Part shown: positions 9,766 to 22,200 of the stretch, piece after piece
Numbering within the stretch: position 1 is the first letter of the stretch
Layout: every line of letters begins with the position of its first letter
NCBI GenBank assembly: GCA_000827205.1
Contig: KN832556.1
Coordinates: 1,080,120-1,144,119, forward strand
Source of the DNA: Plicaturopsis crispa FD-325 SS-3
Taxonomy: Eukaryota > Basidiomycota > Agaricomycetes > Amylocorticiales > Amylocorticiaceae
Direction of reading: 5' to 3'
DNA length: 64,000 nucleotides
The notes under the pieces: model-generated
What the model was told of the DNA's origin: nothing
The model's database searches: none
Seen by the model: only the letters and a program-made list of their open reading frames with translations
Translations under genes and position numbers: made by a program

Positions 9766-12700
9766 ATGGAGGACGCTCTAGCAAAAATCCGGCCGCACAC
9801 ATCCTCCAATCTTGCACACCAGAAAACGCCGGCGACTCTCCTGCGCGCCTTGGAGTCTACGTTCAAGGAGCAGAATGCTGAAAAATCGCCAACAGCATAC
9901 TACGCCGCTCTTTTGACCACGCTAGAAGGGACACTACAGAAGAAGGACTTGGGCTTAAACGACGGCGATGTCTTGCCCGCTGAACTCTACCTGCTTGCTC
10001 TAGTCGCCCCTTTCGTCCCTCCACCGATTATACGCACGAACCTGAATACCGTGTTATCTCTGACTGCACCACTATTTCCCCTTTTGACTGCAAATGCGCC
10101 GCCTTTGCGATCCCAGCTGTCCCTATACAGCGCCATCCTCCAAGCACTTGATCGGGTGCAACTCGAAACGCAGGGAATACGGCAGTCGTTCGCATCGATA
10201 TTGCAGCTATCTCTCGATTCGAGACCGAAGGTGCGGAGAAAGGCCGCCGATGTGGTGAAAGACGTTTTGGCGGTTCCTCCCAGCCCGATGGCACGGCATC
10301 CGTACGCTGATGTCGTCGCGGACTGGGTCATATCCTCGCTTGGTACGGCAAGCACAGGTGCGATTCCGCGTACGAAAGGCGCCTCAAAAACATCTGATAC
10401 ATCTGCGACCGATTCCGCTATACACACATTGGCCTTCCTGAGACCGATACTTCTCAAACTCCCGCCTACAGTGAGCCTGTTTGTTTGGACGAGCACGAAC
10501 GAATATCTCAAGCTTATCTTGTATTCTAGTCGCTGCCCTCTATCACTACATCGTTACTCAGTCTGCCCCGCCTCGGCAATCCGTATCTTTCGCAATCAGC
10601 CTATTCCATATTGTCGGATCTGTTTTCCGCAGACAGCGAGGAAAGCAATGTCACCGGAGAAATTCCTAACGTGCTCAAAGCCGTATTATCGTCACCGCCA
10701 TCCAGAGCCGACGTCACCCTGCCCCCGGCGTGGGTCCAGGTACTTGGCAGCGCAATGCTTGCTTACAGTAGCGCGGACGCAGACGCCTGTGCAGGGCAGC
10801 TTGGGAAAGTGTGGAAAGCGGTTTGGAATTTCCTCGAGTCCGGCGACGCATCTACGCGAAAAGCTGCCGCAGACTCCTTGGACATGCTTGCGCAATGTTT
10901 CACCCCGACACTTATCGCTGCAGCCATCCAGGAAGCTCCAGGCGGCGAGGATAAAACCTTCCTTCGAAAAATCGTTTCGCAGGCCAGCAAGGCACTGGAC
11001 TCCTTGTCCTACGCGCAGTCGATCCCGGAGCTTCTCTCCGTCATCTCATCTCTAACGACAAATCTACGTTACCGTGGAGGAGGCAGGACGTCGCCCACAG
11101 CGGCCGAATTACTTGTCATGCCCCTTATCGAAAAAATTGCCGACCTACGCATTCAGAAAGGATTCGAGTATAAGGAGGCTGCAGATGCTACGATTGCCGC
11201 CACTCTGCGGGTCGTTGGCCCTGAGGTACTCCTCAACGCTCTCCCTCTCAATATCGAGCCCGCCGATCGGTATGTGTAGATATGCCCATCTAACAACACC
11301 AGCTCACCTTCATTGATAGACAAGCCGGTCGTGAGCCCCGCGCTTTTCTTCTGCCTCTCCTCGCCCAGCCACATCCAGCCCCACTGGGTCACTTCGTATC
11401 ATATTTTGTACCACTGAGCGAGCGAATGTTCGATTTACAGCAGAAAGCTGAAACAGAAGGTCGACAGTCTGAGGCGAAAGTCTGGAGTGTCCTCGTCGCA
11501 CAGATATGGACTGGATTTTCCGGGTATTGCTATGCGACTGCGGACCTTAAGGAGGTATTTTGTCTTTCATTTTATTCTTCCGCAAATGCTCAAATTCACG
11601 TCTGTTTTCTAGTCCCTTACACCTGCGTTCTCTCAGCTACTCTCTCAGCTATTGTACAGCCAGCCGGAATTGCGCCCAGCGGTTTTGAAGGCTCTGAAAG
11701 TCATGGTCGACTCCAATGTAGCTCTCGCCTCTCCTGAAAGTGCCCAATCTAGTAAAACCGGCGCGGCTCCCGCTGAACCCATCTCCTCGGAAGAGGCCCA
11801 AGCCAATGTCGCGTTCTTACGAACGCAGACAGAAAGTTGGTTCGCTGTTTTCTTCAACGTTTTTGGTAGCGTGGGTAGGGATGGTCGGGGCACTGTTGGA
11901 GACGTCATAGCTTCCTGGGCTGCCATTGCCGGGGAGCAGGTATGTGCCCAAAAATTGCACCTATTGTCATGGTATTCTCATCTGTTTTTTCCCAGGAAAT
12001 AACGCAGGCGTATCGAAAAGTAGTCGATCTATTCAAGCAGAATATGGCTACTTCGCAGAACTTCCACCCGCCCAGCAACGGTTCTGGCGAGACAGGCAGC
12101 GTAACAGCCACTACCCAGGATCTCCTTATCCTTTTGCTTCCTTATCTATCGTCAGCCGACGCTACAGCTCTGTTCCAGCTATGCCTTATACCCGAGGTTC
12201 TGTGCAGCAAGGATAACGGTGTGCAGAAGCGTGGCTACAAGATCCTTGCGAAGCTCCTCGAGAGTGGAAAGGTGACTGTTGAGGCCGAGCCTGTTCTCCG
12301 CAAGCTGGATGAGCTTTCTGAAGGCTTGTCACCTGCGGCGAAGAAAGTAGGTCGCCTTTGCTTGCGAATTCTCTACCGTCGTATGTTACTTACAGACGCA
12401 TAGGACCGATTTACCTTGCTGTCAAATTTGGTTCCCTCAATCCCGTCCGCTGCCATGCATGTCATCCCTTCGTTGATACCGGAGGCTGTTCTTGGAACCA
12501 AGGAGCCATCAGAGAAAGCCCGCACCGCGGCTTTCGACGTCGTCGTGGCCATGGGTAAGAAAATGAGCGAAGGAGGAACGGTCAAGCGCAGCATGGTGGA
12601 CGGAATGGATGAAGATGGCGGAGATACTTCTGAAGGTACGTAGTAGTCATTTGCTTTTGCATTGCCTTTGTTGATTCCGCAATAGCCGTTGCAAGCGTTG

Positions 12701-14066
12701 AGGAATACTTGACGATGGTCGCTGGTGGTCTAGCTGGTGCATCTCCGCATATGATCAGTGCCACCATAACCGCAATTTCGCGTCTCGTATTCGAATTCAA
12801 AGGTAGGTCTCAATCGATCGATTTCTTCAGTGCTCCTACTCACGGTGCGCAGATGTCCTCTCCCCGCATATGCAAAGCGAAATTTTCACAACACTGCTCG
12901 TCTTTTTGACATCCGCAAATCGCGAGATTGTGAAGTCCACGCTTGGGTTCATCAAGCTCGCCATACACACGTTACCCGCGGATCTGCTACGGCCACATCT
13001 GAAAGAACTTGTGCCTGCGCTCTTGGGGTGGTCCCACGACCATAAGAATCACTTCAAAGCCAAGGTTCGACATATCTTCGAGCGCATGCTCAGGCGATTC
13101 GGATGGGACGATGTATACTCTTGCGCTGGTGAGGAGGAGGCCGCTAAGGTCCTCGTCAACATCAAGAAGCGCAAGGAAAGGGCTAAGAGGAAGAAGGCGC
13201 GCGGAGCTGACGATGAAGAGGAAGACGATGTAAGCTCTATCACAATCTCCTCTGGCCTGTTGTTTATTTGGACACAAAAATCAGGGGCCGACCGTCAAGC
13301 CTGCCGCTGGCGACGCTTTCGAAGACGTCCTCTATGGCAGCGAGAGCGAGCTCGATGACAGCGATGACGAACGACCGGCCGCTCAATCGAATGCGCAGTC
13401 GAAACGAAAAGGAAACGAGCATGGTGCCCGCCTTCGCGTGGACGATGACGAGCCGATGGATCTCTTGCAGGGCGCGGCCTCTCGCGTGACCAGTAAGTCC
13501 ACTCAGGTTCTGCGCAGTAGGGATGCTCACCCAGGACCTTACTTCAGATGCACAGTCGAATCGGAGGCGCAAGCCTGGCCAAGATGCTTCGCGCTTCAAG
13601 ACCGACGACGAGACAGGGAAAATGGTCATCGACGAAGACGCTGATTCTGATTCTGGCGCAGCCAAGGCCGCTGCGACTGACATTGCCGGCACCGCATATC
13701 GCGAAAGTATCACCTCTGTGGACGGCTTCACGCGCGGGGCGAACGGGCGCGTCAAGTTCAACAAAGACACGAAGAAACGGAGACGAGAGAATGAGGATGT
13801 GGAGGACGTCGAGATGGGTGAAGCTGACAACGCCGCGGGTAAGGGCAAGAAGAACAAACGGCGATCGGACGTCAAGCTTGGCCATGAATTCAAGGCGAAG
13901 GTACGCTGTAGACTCTGAATCACCGGGATCGTACACTGACAGTGACATGATACAGAAAGCAGGAGGAGATATCAAAAAGGGGGGTGTCGATCCCTATGCA
14001 TACATGTCGCTGTCACAGGCGGCGAAGAAAAAAGGAGGGCGTATTGGTATCGCCGGTAAGCGGTGA
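9766..14066 (+). CDS. RRP12: RRP12-like ribosomal RNA processing / ribosome export protein
   Basis: HEAT-repeat nucleolar protein needed for pre-40S and pre-60S maturation and export. ATG 9766 gives MEDALAKIRPHTSSNLAHQKTPATLLRALESTFKEQ, the conserved N-terminus of the family, followed by TPTAYYAALL-type text (SPTAYYAALLTTLEGTL). The exon run 9766-10472 contains helical repeats. Later exons carry the NUC173-type region (around 10610-11270, AEL-LVMPLIEKIADLRIQKGFEYKEAADATIAATLRVVGPEVLLNALPLNIEP). A conserved block follows at 12870-13230 (FTTLLVFLTSANREIVKSTLGFIKLAIHTLP, then HNFKAKVRHIFERMLRRFGWDDV). The C-terminus is Lys/Glu/Asp-rich with nuclear-localisation-like basic runs and ends AAKKKGGRIGIAGKR before TGA. 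Around a dozen short introns are needed. The predicted length, about 1,250 residues, is normal for the family. Confidence 0.9.
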
Positions 14067-14302
14067 AGCGGCGTACGTTCAGAGTGCCCACGTCACTGTT
14101 TGAAAAGTACGGTTGATCTTATGTTGCTTGTATGTTGCTTGTATGTGCCGATACTAGAGTGGATAATGTGCAAGCTGAGCTACAACGCGTAGCATCGGAG
14201 TCCTGTGCAACTGGCCTTCCATTTCAGCCTCGAAAATTTTGAACTGCATTGTCATATCGGATAATATCGTACATTTTCTGTCTATTCGAAAACCTTTGGC
14301 CA

Positions 14303-15283
14303 TCATCCGTACAATGTCTGGTCATGCGGTGTGCCGAAGAGTCCCTGTTGCCAACTAGACGGCTGCTTCCACACACGGATGTCAATGGCCAATACCTTCG
14401 CCGCTACCGCTGCCAGTAGATTCGCGTCCGCCCGGTTATCTCCCTCAAGAACAAACTGCAGCAGAGCCGCTGTCGACACGGACCACGAGGGGATGGAGGA
14501 CAATATACGGCGCGTGAGGCCACCTCCAGGTATGAAAGGGATATCAGGCTCTTCTGACAAGCTCGATGGGCGCTGAGGGACTGGTGAGGTATATGCAGGT
14601 ATCGGGAGGTCTTTGATGCCAGATAATGGCGCAGACGATAGTTCCGGTGCATTCGGGGGACGAATGAAGTACGTCGGAGTCCTTTCAGAAATGATACGTG
14701 TAAGGGCACGAAAGCATCGGAGGAGGAGGCACGCACATCATTTGAGCGTCCGTTCGATTGGAAAGATCGACACCCGAGAGAAATAAGACAGAGGATATTC
14801 CAGACTCCTTTATGAAGCCCAAAAGAGAGTCGATGTAGTCTTGTTTCCGAGACTGTTTGTCATCAATATAGGGCATAAAATCACTACGACGCAGAACCGC
14901 ACCTTCAACGCAGGTGACCGTTGCTGTATGACGAGTACCTCCGAGCCCGTACTGCCATGTACTGAGAGTGCAAATCAGTGATAATTGAAGCCAAGTAGAG
15001 GGCATCACGTACGTTCAAGAGGTGTAGTGATTCCATCCTCCCCGTCCTCTCTCCCGCCTACGACGGGAACGAGATCTCGGGGATCAAATATACCAATGCG
15101 ATGTAGGCCAAGCGACGCGATCAGTAAGTCCGCTGCTAGTTGCGAGACATTTGCAGTAGAAACTACCGGCTGTTTTCGAGCACACGTTGAATTTTAGGCT
15201 ACCGCAAAGCTGACAAGAGTACGCACGACGACGAGGACCTTCCCGGCAAGGGTGATTTTTTCTGCCGGATGGAAAAAAGGCAT
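14303..15283 (-). CDS. Proteasome assembly chaperone 2 (PAC2/ADD66-like)
   Basis: The PAC1-PAC2 heterodimer chaperones assembly of the 20S proteasome alpha ring. ATG 15283-15281 gives MPFFHPAEKITLAGKVLVV. After one intron comes PVVSTANVSQLAADLLIASLGLHRIGIFDPRDLVPVVGGRED, the canonical PAC2 block of beta strand plus VGN/VSQLA-D-LI. The next exon gives LQLSLICTLSTWQYGLGGT... and DSLLGFIKESGISSVLFLSGVDLSNRTDAQM, matching the family's SGI-VV-LS pattern. The last exon ends IPFIPGGGLTRRILSSIP...ALLQFVLEGDNRADANLLA and LFGTPHDQTLYG. The PGGG-TRRL motif is diagnostic. It converges with RRP12 across 236 bp. Confidence 0.87.
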
Positions 15284-15737
15284 TCGATTCTCTCACTTCC
15301 GGAGACAATACAGGTGAAAGAGATATCAAGTTTAACGGTGGGAGCGTTCTATACAGGTGGTTTGGCAGGAGCAAGAAGGAGGAGAAGACTCGGACGCGCG
15401 GCCACCGTATTCACGACGCGTCTCGGATCGGGGATCGGAATCGATCCTTTGCCTCTTCCCTTTCTTTCCCTGCCGCCGTAATGTGTTACTGTGTAGTGCT
15501 CCGACCATCCTTTGGGTGGGGTCCACAGCTCAAGAAAGTGTCCTAGGAATCGGATACAACGTCTTCTGTTTGACCATAATTCTAGGAATGAACTTTTTGA
15601 TTCTGATGAACGAAACTTCCCTCTGAATGGCTACAATTTGTACACGGTCCTTGCACGGGAACTTCCTTTCTCATGGTCTTTCAGGCCTCAGCAATTGGCA
15701 TGAATGAAGATGCGGCCTATCTTCAGCCTCTGGTAGA
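15284..15737. promoter_or_regulatory. Divergent promoter, PAC2 / FAD monooxygenase
   Basis: 454 bp between two head-to-head genes. A frame at 15357-15626 is open on the plus strand but has no recognisable protein character. No repeat or RNA gene was seen. Confidence 0.4.
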
Positions 15738-17487
15738 ATGACCTCTGCAATGGCCTCCGTGCCTAGGTTTCGAGTAGCGATATGGTGAGTCGTACAATTG
15801 TATCTACTAGACGCCACCAAGTTGACACTGAAATCACTACAGTGGTGGTGGCATTAGCGGCTTATGCCTAGCTGTTGCACTGTGCAGAGTCCCAGACATT
15901 GAAGTCGCCCTGTATGAAGCTGCAGGACGATTTAAAGAGATTGGTGCAGGCGTCATGATTTGGGAACGGACGTGGCGGATTCTCGAACTCATGGGTCTCG
16001 CACCGGATTTCTCAAAAATTGCGCACGCACCTCCAGATGGGTCCACAGGTGCCGACTGCGGCGCATCTTTCACGCTTTATTTGCTAAACGCCCCTCATCA
16101 GGTGTCGGTTTTGATTATCGTCGATCGGACCAGCCAGAGGAAGGTACACGCTTCCATCTCGCCAAGATGCCATGTGCGGTCGATATTTGCTCTCTTTGCA
16201 GCACTGCGTATTGACTCGCGAAATTTCAGATGGATGCATTCGCTTCCACCGCGCTGACTTTCTCGATGTTCTCGTCAACCATCTTCCTGACAAGATTGCA
16301 CACTTCGGAAAACGACTGACCTCGTACTCAAAATCCGACTCGTCGTCTGAAGTAACGCTCGCATTTGCAGACGGGTCATCAGCGACATGTGATATTCTCG
16401 TCGGATGCGATGGTATCAAATCCCTCGTGCGCACGCTGATGCTAGAGAGCAAAGCCGCGGAAGGGTCCCCAGAATTACTGGATTACATTGAGCCCAGGTG
16501 GACTGGAACAATCGCGTATAGAGGGTTGATACCTGCCGACAAATTTTCGAGGAACCACAGAACGCTCAGTAATCCCATGATGGTGCGTAGGTTTTCTCTT
16601 TGTCGCTATGATGAATTGTCTGGACATATGTACTCCGCTGCAAGTATTGCGGTAAAAGCAAGGTATGATGCTTATCATTTTTCGAGCGCCGCCGGTATTG
16701 ATTCGGGCTATTTCAAGCACATCGTTAGCTATTCCATCTCTCAAGGTAGCATCGTGAACGTGGTAGCCCTTACATCCCAACCGCATCTCGCTGGAGCTGC
16801 CTACGACGGCCCGTGGGTAGAGGATTGCAGTCGGGAAGAACTCCTGGCATGCTATGCTGGCTGGGAGCCCGAAGTCATACATCTACTCGAGGTACAAATT
16901 TCCTTTTGATCCTCAAGGGTCAAATCTTACGCCCCCTACGCATCAAGTGCATCGACAAGCCAACGCGCTGGGCGTTGCATCAGTTACGACCGCTGCCAAC
17001 ATGGACGGCCGATAGAGTAGTTCTCGTCGGAGATTCCGTGCGTTTTAAACTCGCTCGTTTTAATGAGGGCTACTAACAGGTATGTTCAGGCGCACGGCAT
17101 GGCACCACACCAGGGTGCCGGAGCTGGTCAAGCCATCGAGGTCAGTAGCAATGCGGTTCCCCCTTACGCCGAATGGCTGATATACGCATTGCACACCAGG
17201 ACGCGTATTTGTTGGCATCTCTCCTTAGCCAATCGTCTACAAACATCACGAAGCTCGGACTGGCACTTTCTGCATACGAAAAGGTCCGCCTGCCCATGGC
17301 CAATGCCGTGCTATTGGGATCGTACGAAGCTGGCATGAAGTACGAATTCAACAGCGTCTTCGGGGAAGATTACGCATCCTTAGGACCTGCAATACAGCGT
17401 CAGTGGGATTGGGTTTGGAAAACAACACCAGAGGAAGACGTGGACAGAGCTAGGAATATCATGAAGGGGAGCCTCGCAAAGTTGTGA
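15738..17487 (+). CDS. FAD-dependent monooxygenase, salicylate-hydroxylase-like
   Basis: Flavoprotein hydroxylase of the PHBH/NahG type. Such enzymes oxidise aromatic or polyketide substrates with NAD(P)H and O2. Start ATG 15738 (MTSAMASVPRFRVAI). An intron splits the nucleotide-binding motif, which reads VAI-CGGGISGLCLAVAL (GxGxxG). Further exons give YEAAGRFKEIGAGVMIW, MPYGCIRFHRADFLDVLVNHLP, the DG motif CDILVGCDGIKSLVR, then DRVVLVGDS and, across an intron, AHGMAPHQGAGAGQAIEDAYLLASLL (GD motif and substrate loop). The C-terminus QRQWDWVWKTTPEEDVDRARNI is typical of basidiomycete members. Seven or so introns. The substrate is unknown; no metabolic gene cluster surrounds it. Confidence 0.88.
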
Positions 17488-17610
17488 GCTTGGAGGAGAG
17501 TAGACGTCCTTTTTCCTTGCAATCGATTCAGTTCGAGTGTTCGCTAGGCACTTTGATGATATCAGATAGGTCGTGTGTATTTCATACAAGTATGCTCTCG
17601 TTGCCAGGCA

Positions 17611-18756
17611 TTACTGCTTTAGTTTTTCTACCAAGGCGGGAACGGCGTCATACAAGTCTGCCACAAGTCCTACATCCGCGACCTGGAAGATGGGCGCGTC
17701 CGGGTCCTTTAAGGGGACATGTGAGTTAGCCATACAAGAAGAGCAGCCGTGGAACACACCTTGTTAATCGCTACGATGAGCTTAGAGTCTTTCATACCGG
17801 CGAGATGTTGAATAGCCCCGGAAATCCCCACTGCCATGTAAAGCTCAGGAGCGACAATTTTGCCGGTCTGACCGACCTGGAGCGAGTTGTCCGCATAGCC
17901 GGCATCTACGGCAGCACGCGATGCACCGACAGCAGCACCTAGCACATCGGCTAGCGGGTATATCGTGCTTTCGAAGGTCTCGGCGTTCTTCAGTGCCCGT
18001 CCACCGGATACCACACGGCTTGCAGCGCCTAGCTCTGGCCTGTCCGACTTGGTAGACGACGTGTTCACGTGCGTGGACGGCGGGTCGGCGACCTCGACGG
18101 GGTCCAGTGCCGTCGTCTTCGCCTCACTGTCGCCCTCCGTCGCAGCGGGGAATGCAGTGGATCGGACGGTGAAGAATTTGATCGGGATAGACGAGGAGGC
18201 ACGCACGGTGGCGATAGCGTTTCCTGCGTATATGGGGCGCGTGAATGTGGTGCTATTAGCAGCAGCGTCATGCTCGAGGGACGTGATGTCGGATACAGCA
18301 GGGGTATCGAGGATTGCTGCGGCACGAGGCAGAATCGATTTCGCAGAAGACGAATGCGCAGAGACAACGTGTGTGAAGGGCGAGTCTTTCGATAGCAGAC
18401 TTTCCAGAAGAGGTGATATGGTCTCTGGTAAAGGTGTCGAATATGCTGCGGAGGTGGAGTGCAGCAAGGAGGTGAGGCCCTTCAGCCTGGTGGCGTCAGA
18501 TGCAACGCCTTCAGTATGGCTTAGAAATTACTTACTTCTTGGCTTTTGCGACTACGCTATCGAGCTCATTGGGTCCGCCGACGACCAGACCTGTGACCTC
18601 CCCGCCCAATTGGCCTGCAGCGGTCAAAGCAGACAGAGATCCTGAGTCCAGTATTCCCTCTCGGTGTTCGAGGAAAACAAGTGCGTGCGGCGAGGGCGAC
18701 GTCGCATACGCACGAGCGAATGCTCTGTAGCAGAGCGCAGACCGAGTTCGCAGCAT
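17611..18756 (-). CDS. Electron transfer flavoprotein alpha subunit, mitochondrial
   Basis: ETF-alpha pairs with ETF-beta to carry electrons from acyl-CoA dehydrogenases to ETF-ubiquinone oxidoreductase in the mitochondrial matrix. ATG 18756 gives a basic, Ser/Ala-rich presequence ([21 protein letters not shown]), then [29 protein letters not shown] and LVVGG. The FAD-binding C-terminal domain is unmistakable: [82 protein letters not shown], then, after an intron, [31 protein letters not shown] and TAA at 17611-17613. Only two introns. It converges with the preceding monooxygenase and is divergent from the helicase gene. A longer in-frame upstream ATG (18924) is less likely given the presequence. 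Confidence 0.92.
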
Positions 18757-19277
18757 TTTCGTTTCTAGATGTTGGCAGAACGATGCAAGAGTGAAATTGG
18801 CGGAAATCACAGTGACAGAGGCATTTCGGTATAGGTACCGGCTATATCGGTCGCGTCTCAATTCCGTCACGGTCGCGTCCAATTCTTGGACCTTCACCTC
18901 CTCGTACTGCATCGACGTCTGCACTCTTGTCTATCTTGTAAGCTGCAATCACAGCCTGTCTCGCTCTCCTTCCCGCAGTCTGCATATCTTGTTGTGTTCC
19001 TCGGCTACAGTCACCGCAGTTACGCAGTTACGGTGGTTCTCCAGCGTTCCTTCTCCGGCGTCTACAGACGCCTACACATCCTTATCAGCGAGCAAGTTTC
19101 TATATCGATCGACCAAATGAAAGCCATCTGCACGCCTCAAGGTCGATTGGGCGGTGGCCACCGTCACGATTCGCTCTTTGGAGCTAACACTTAGCGCCGG
19201 TCGTCCTACATATGCCATTGACCTCTTGAATAGTTTGTCTTTCTGCTTTTCCCGTCTTTCCTGAAGAACTAAAGCTC
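18757..19277. promoter_or_regulatory. Divergent promoter, ETF alpha / ZNFX1-like helicase
   Basis: 521 bp upstream of both genes. It contains pyrimidine-rich tracts on the plus strand (about 18940-19080 and 19240-19275), common before fungal start codons. Open frames here look non-coding. Confidence 0.4.
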
Positions 19278-22200
19278 ATGTCTCAACAGCAGAAACCCTG
19301 CAATTTTTTCAACAAACCTGGCGGCTGTCGCCGTGGGCAAGCATGCCCATACAAACACACGAATTCAACTCCACGTCTACACTCGCCCTCGTCACTGACC
19401 GCGTCGTCAAGCCAGTCACCGCGGCAGAGCCCAAAATCACCTCCCCGACCAAACGCCCTTCCAAGAACGTCTCCGAATGGCGTCTGCGAGTTCTATTGGA
19501 CCACTGGTAAATGCACGAGGGAGTTTGATTGCAAATATCGGCACGAGATGAAGCCCTCTGCGGCATCGGGAACCTCCTCCCCTGGCCATAGCGCTCCAAG
19601 GACTCCGAATGCCGGGATTGGCGCCCTAGCGCCGTTTCTGACTGAAGGTGGTATGGCAAGGGTTTCGGGCAGCGGGACAGATGTTTACTCGACTTCGACC
19701 AATCTCTCCCCTACTCAAGCTCATAATTCCATCAAACGGATTCTTATGGATCACTATCGCTTCACAACAACCTTTGACGTCTATCAGTTTATGACCGCTC
19801 TTGGTAGCGCGTCATCCGCCAATCCAACATGGGTATGTCATCTGTATAGATATCGTAGCAATTGTACTGACCGCCGTGCCGAGCAGTCAGAGGAGGATGG
19901 ACAGGTTCGTGTACACGTTACCACTATATCGCCGTGCTTATCATTGTTATCCAGTTATTCCTAAAATCTGTAGCTTCGGTGAGTAGACATTTTTTTGTCC
20001 ACCTGCAGACTTTGTAATGATGCTGTTAAAAGGACAACGGTCTCTTGAGAATCGGCGATGTCGTACGATGGGAACATATTTCAACGCAAGTTGGGACCCA
20101 TAGATCGATCCTGTCGTTCCAGCGAGGTTATCTACCGTTGCTCAAGGTTCGTCCTTCGTTAGTTATGCACCCTTTTGATGCCTTACAGTGCTACACTTTG
20201 TTTATCGCAGTACTTGACCTCGGACTTCGTTGTCAAAAGCACTTTGAATACTTTGATCAAGTACGTATGTTAACAATTGATGGCACTGCTGTCTATCACT
20301 AAGCATTTCTTTAGTGCTCTCTACACCCAGATATTGGGAGATTTCGATCACTTTGTACAAGTTATAGAACAATGCATGGACACCATGATCGCTGCACGAT
20401 CGTTCAAGGATCCTAGGTCTACGGCTCACCACGAGTCATCAATAGGAAGTCAGATATTGGCTTCTTTAGCAAGTGTTTTCTACGAGTAGGTGACGGTTTA
20501 CTTATGCTCTCCTCGACGAGGCTAACATATATATCTAGATGTCTCACTCGATTCAAAAATGTAGTCGCAATGCAACCTCGTATGGCTCCTGTTGTTCAGA
20601 AGCTCCGCGACTGGACCGAGGCATGGGTCCAAGGAGTTTCCGCACATCCTCCTACCTTCGAAGACCCGTTCGGCACAAGCGACGTCCGTACTCACGTCAC
20701 GAGCCATATACAGAGCAAAGTAAATCGATTGGTCGCCATCGTCGACCGAGAACGGAGCAAGCTCGATCGGTCTTCGGGTCCAGCTGCTTCAGCGCGTCGT
20801 CTGGGTGGAGGCTCAGCACTGAGCGAAGGCGTTATCGCAGCGCTGCAAAGCACGTATGAGGGGCCCGGTACAGAACGCACTGAGGGCCCTCGACACGATA
20901 ACGATTTCGTGGAAATACAGAGAATTCGCATTGCGCCCACCCACGAAGAGTTGATCTCCCGCGTTCGGCCCTTCCTTCCGGTCAACGCATACAATGCCCC
21001 ACATCCATTTCCCTCAGATAGTATGGAAAAACTTCTGGATATCCAGTTCCGACTTCTCAGAGAGGAGTTAACGTACGCGTGTTTGATCTCGCTTCATCAT
21101 ACCTAAACTGACTCTGCAGTACATAGAGCGCCGATTCGAGCATCGATACAACTTATATGGGATGACCTGCAAGCGTCCCCGCAAAAAAAGACCAGCTTAA
21201 GCGAAATCATTTCGAAGGGCGGAGGAAAATATCGCGGGCAAGTCGTCGGACAGGACAGCGTCATGTTCAACGTCTACACGGAGGTCGCATTCGCGTCCAT
21301 TGTCCCCGATCGTCGTGGCATCTCCGCAGGCATCTCCTTCCAAACCCCTCCCGGCCGTGCTCGCTCGCATAGTGCGAAGGATCGTGCGTCGTTTTGGGAG
21401 GGAATGGGCGGGAAGCGCCTAATGCAAGGCGGACTTATTGCTCTCATTTGGAAGGAGGGTGCCAACGTGTCCGTTCATCTGGGCGTGCTTGCCAGCTCAA
21501 CGCGCGAGGTGACCGATTCTGCCAAACAGACAAATGGTGCCGAACGCCTCACCGTGCGCATATCGTTCTTCGACGCGGCCGTCGAGCTCAGGATCTTGAA
21601 TTCTCTCAAGCAACGAGACACCCGTTCAGGTGTAAAGATTCTGGTTGAGGCTCCGGTCATGTTTGAGGCGATACGCCCTTTCCTCGAGGCCCTCCGTGTC
21701 GAACCTGAGGATGTCCCATTTGGGCAATACCTGGTCCACCGACCTGCAAACTTTTTTGAGTCTTTCACTATCAAACCCCCCGCCTACACTTTATCACCAC
21801 GATTTCGATTCGATCTAGCGTGCCTTTTCCCTCCATCGGCCGGCGTCAAGGAGCTGAAGCTGAACGTCTCTGACCCTGCGTCAGTCGAGGTTGCGCGTCA
21901 CGAGTTGCGGCATCACAGTCGTCTCGATATCAGCCAGGCCGACGCGGTCATCGATACCCTCACTCGCGAGGTGTCGCTAATTCAAGGGTGAGTGCAGCTT
22001 CCATTCCGTATGGTGATATTATTGATCTTATATGCGACTCAGGCCACCGGGAACTGGTAAAAGCTACACGGGCGTTGAGCTTCTTCGGGTTCTCATTGCG
22101 AACAACGTACGGCCTATCTTGATGATAGCCATGACCAATCACGCTCTGGATCATATGCTGTGCTCTGTCCTCGACGCCGGCATTACAACAAAAATCGTAC

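Noticed and set aside
15357-15626. A plus-strand frame in the PAC2/monooxygenase promoter
   Set aside because: No homology signature. It lies just upstream of the monooxygenase start and fits a promoter better.
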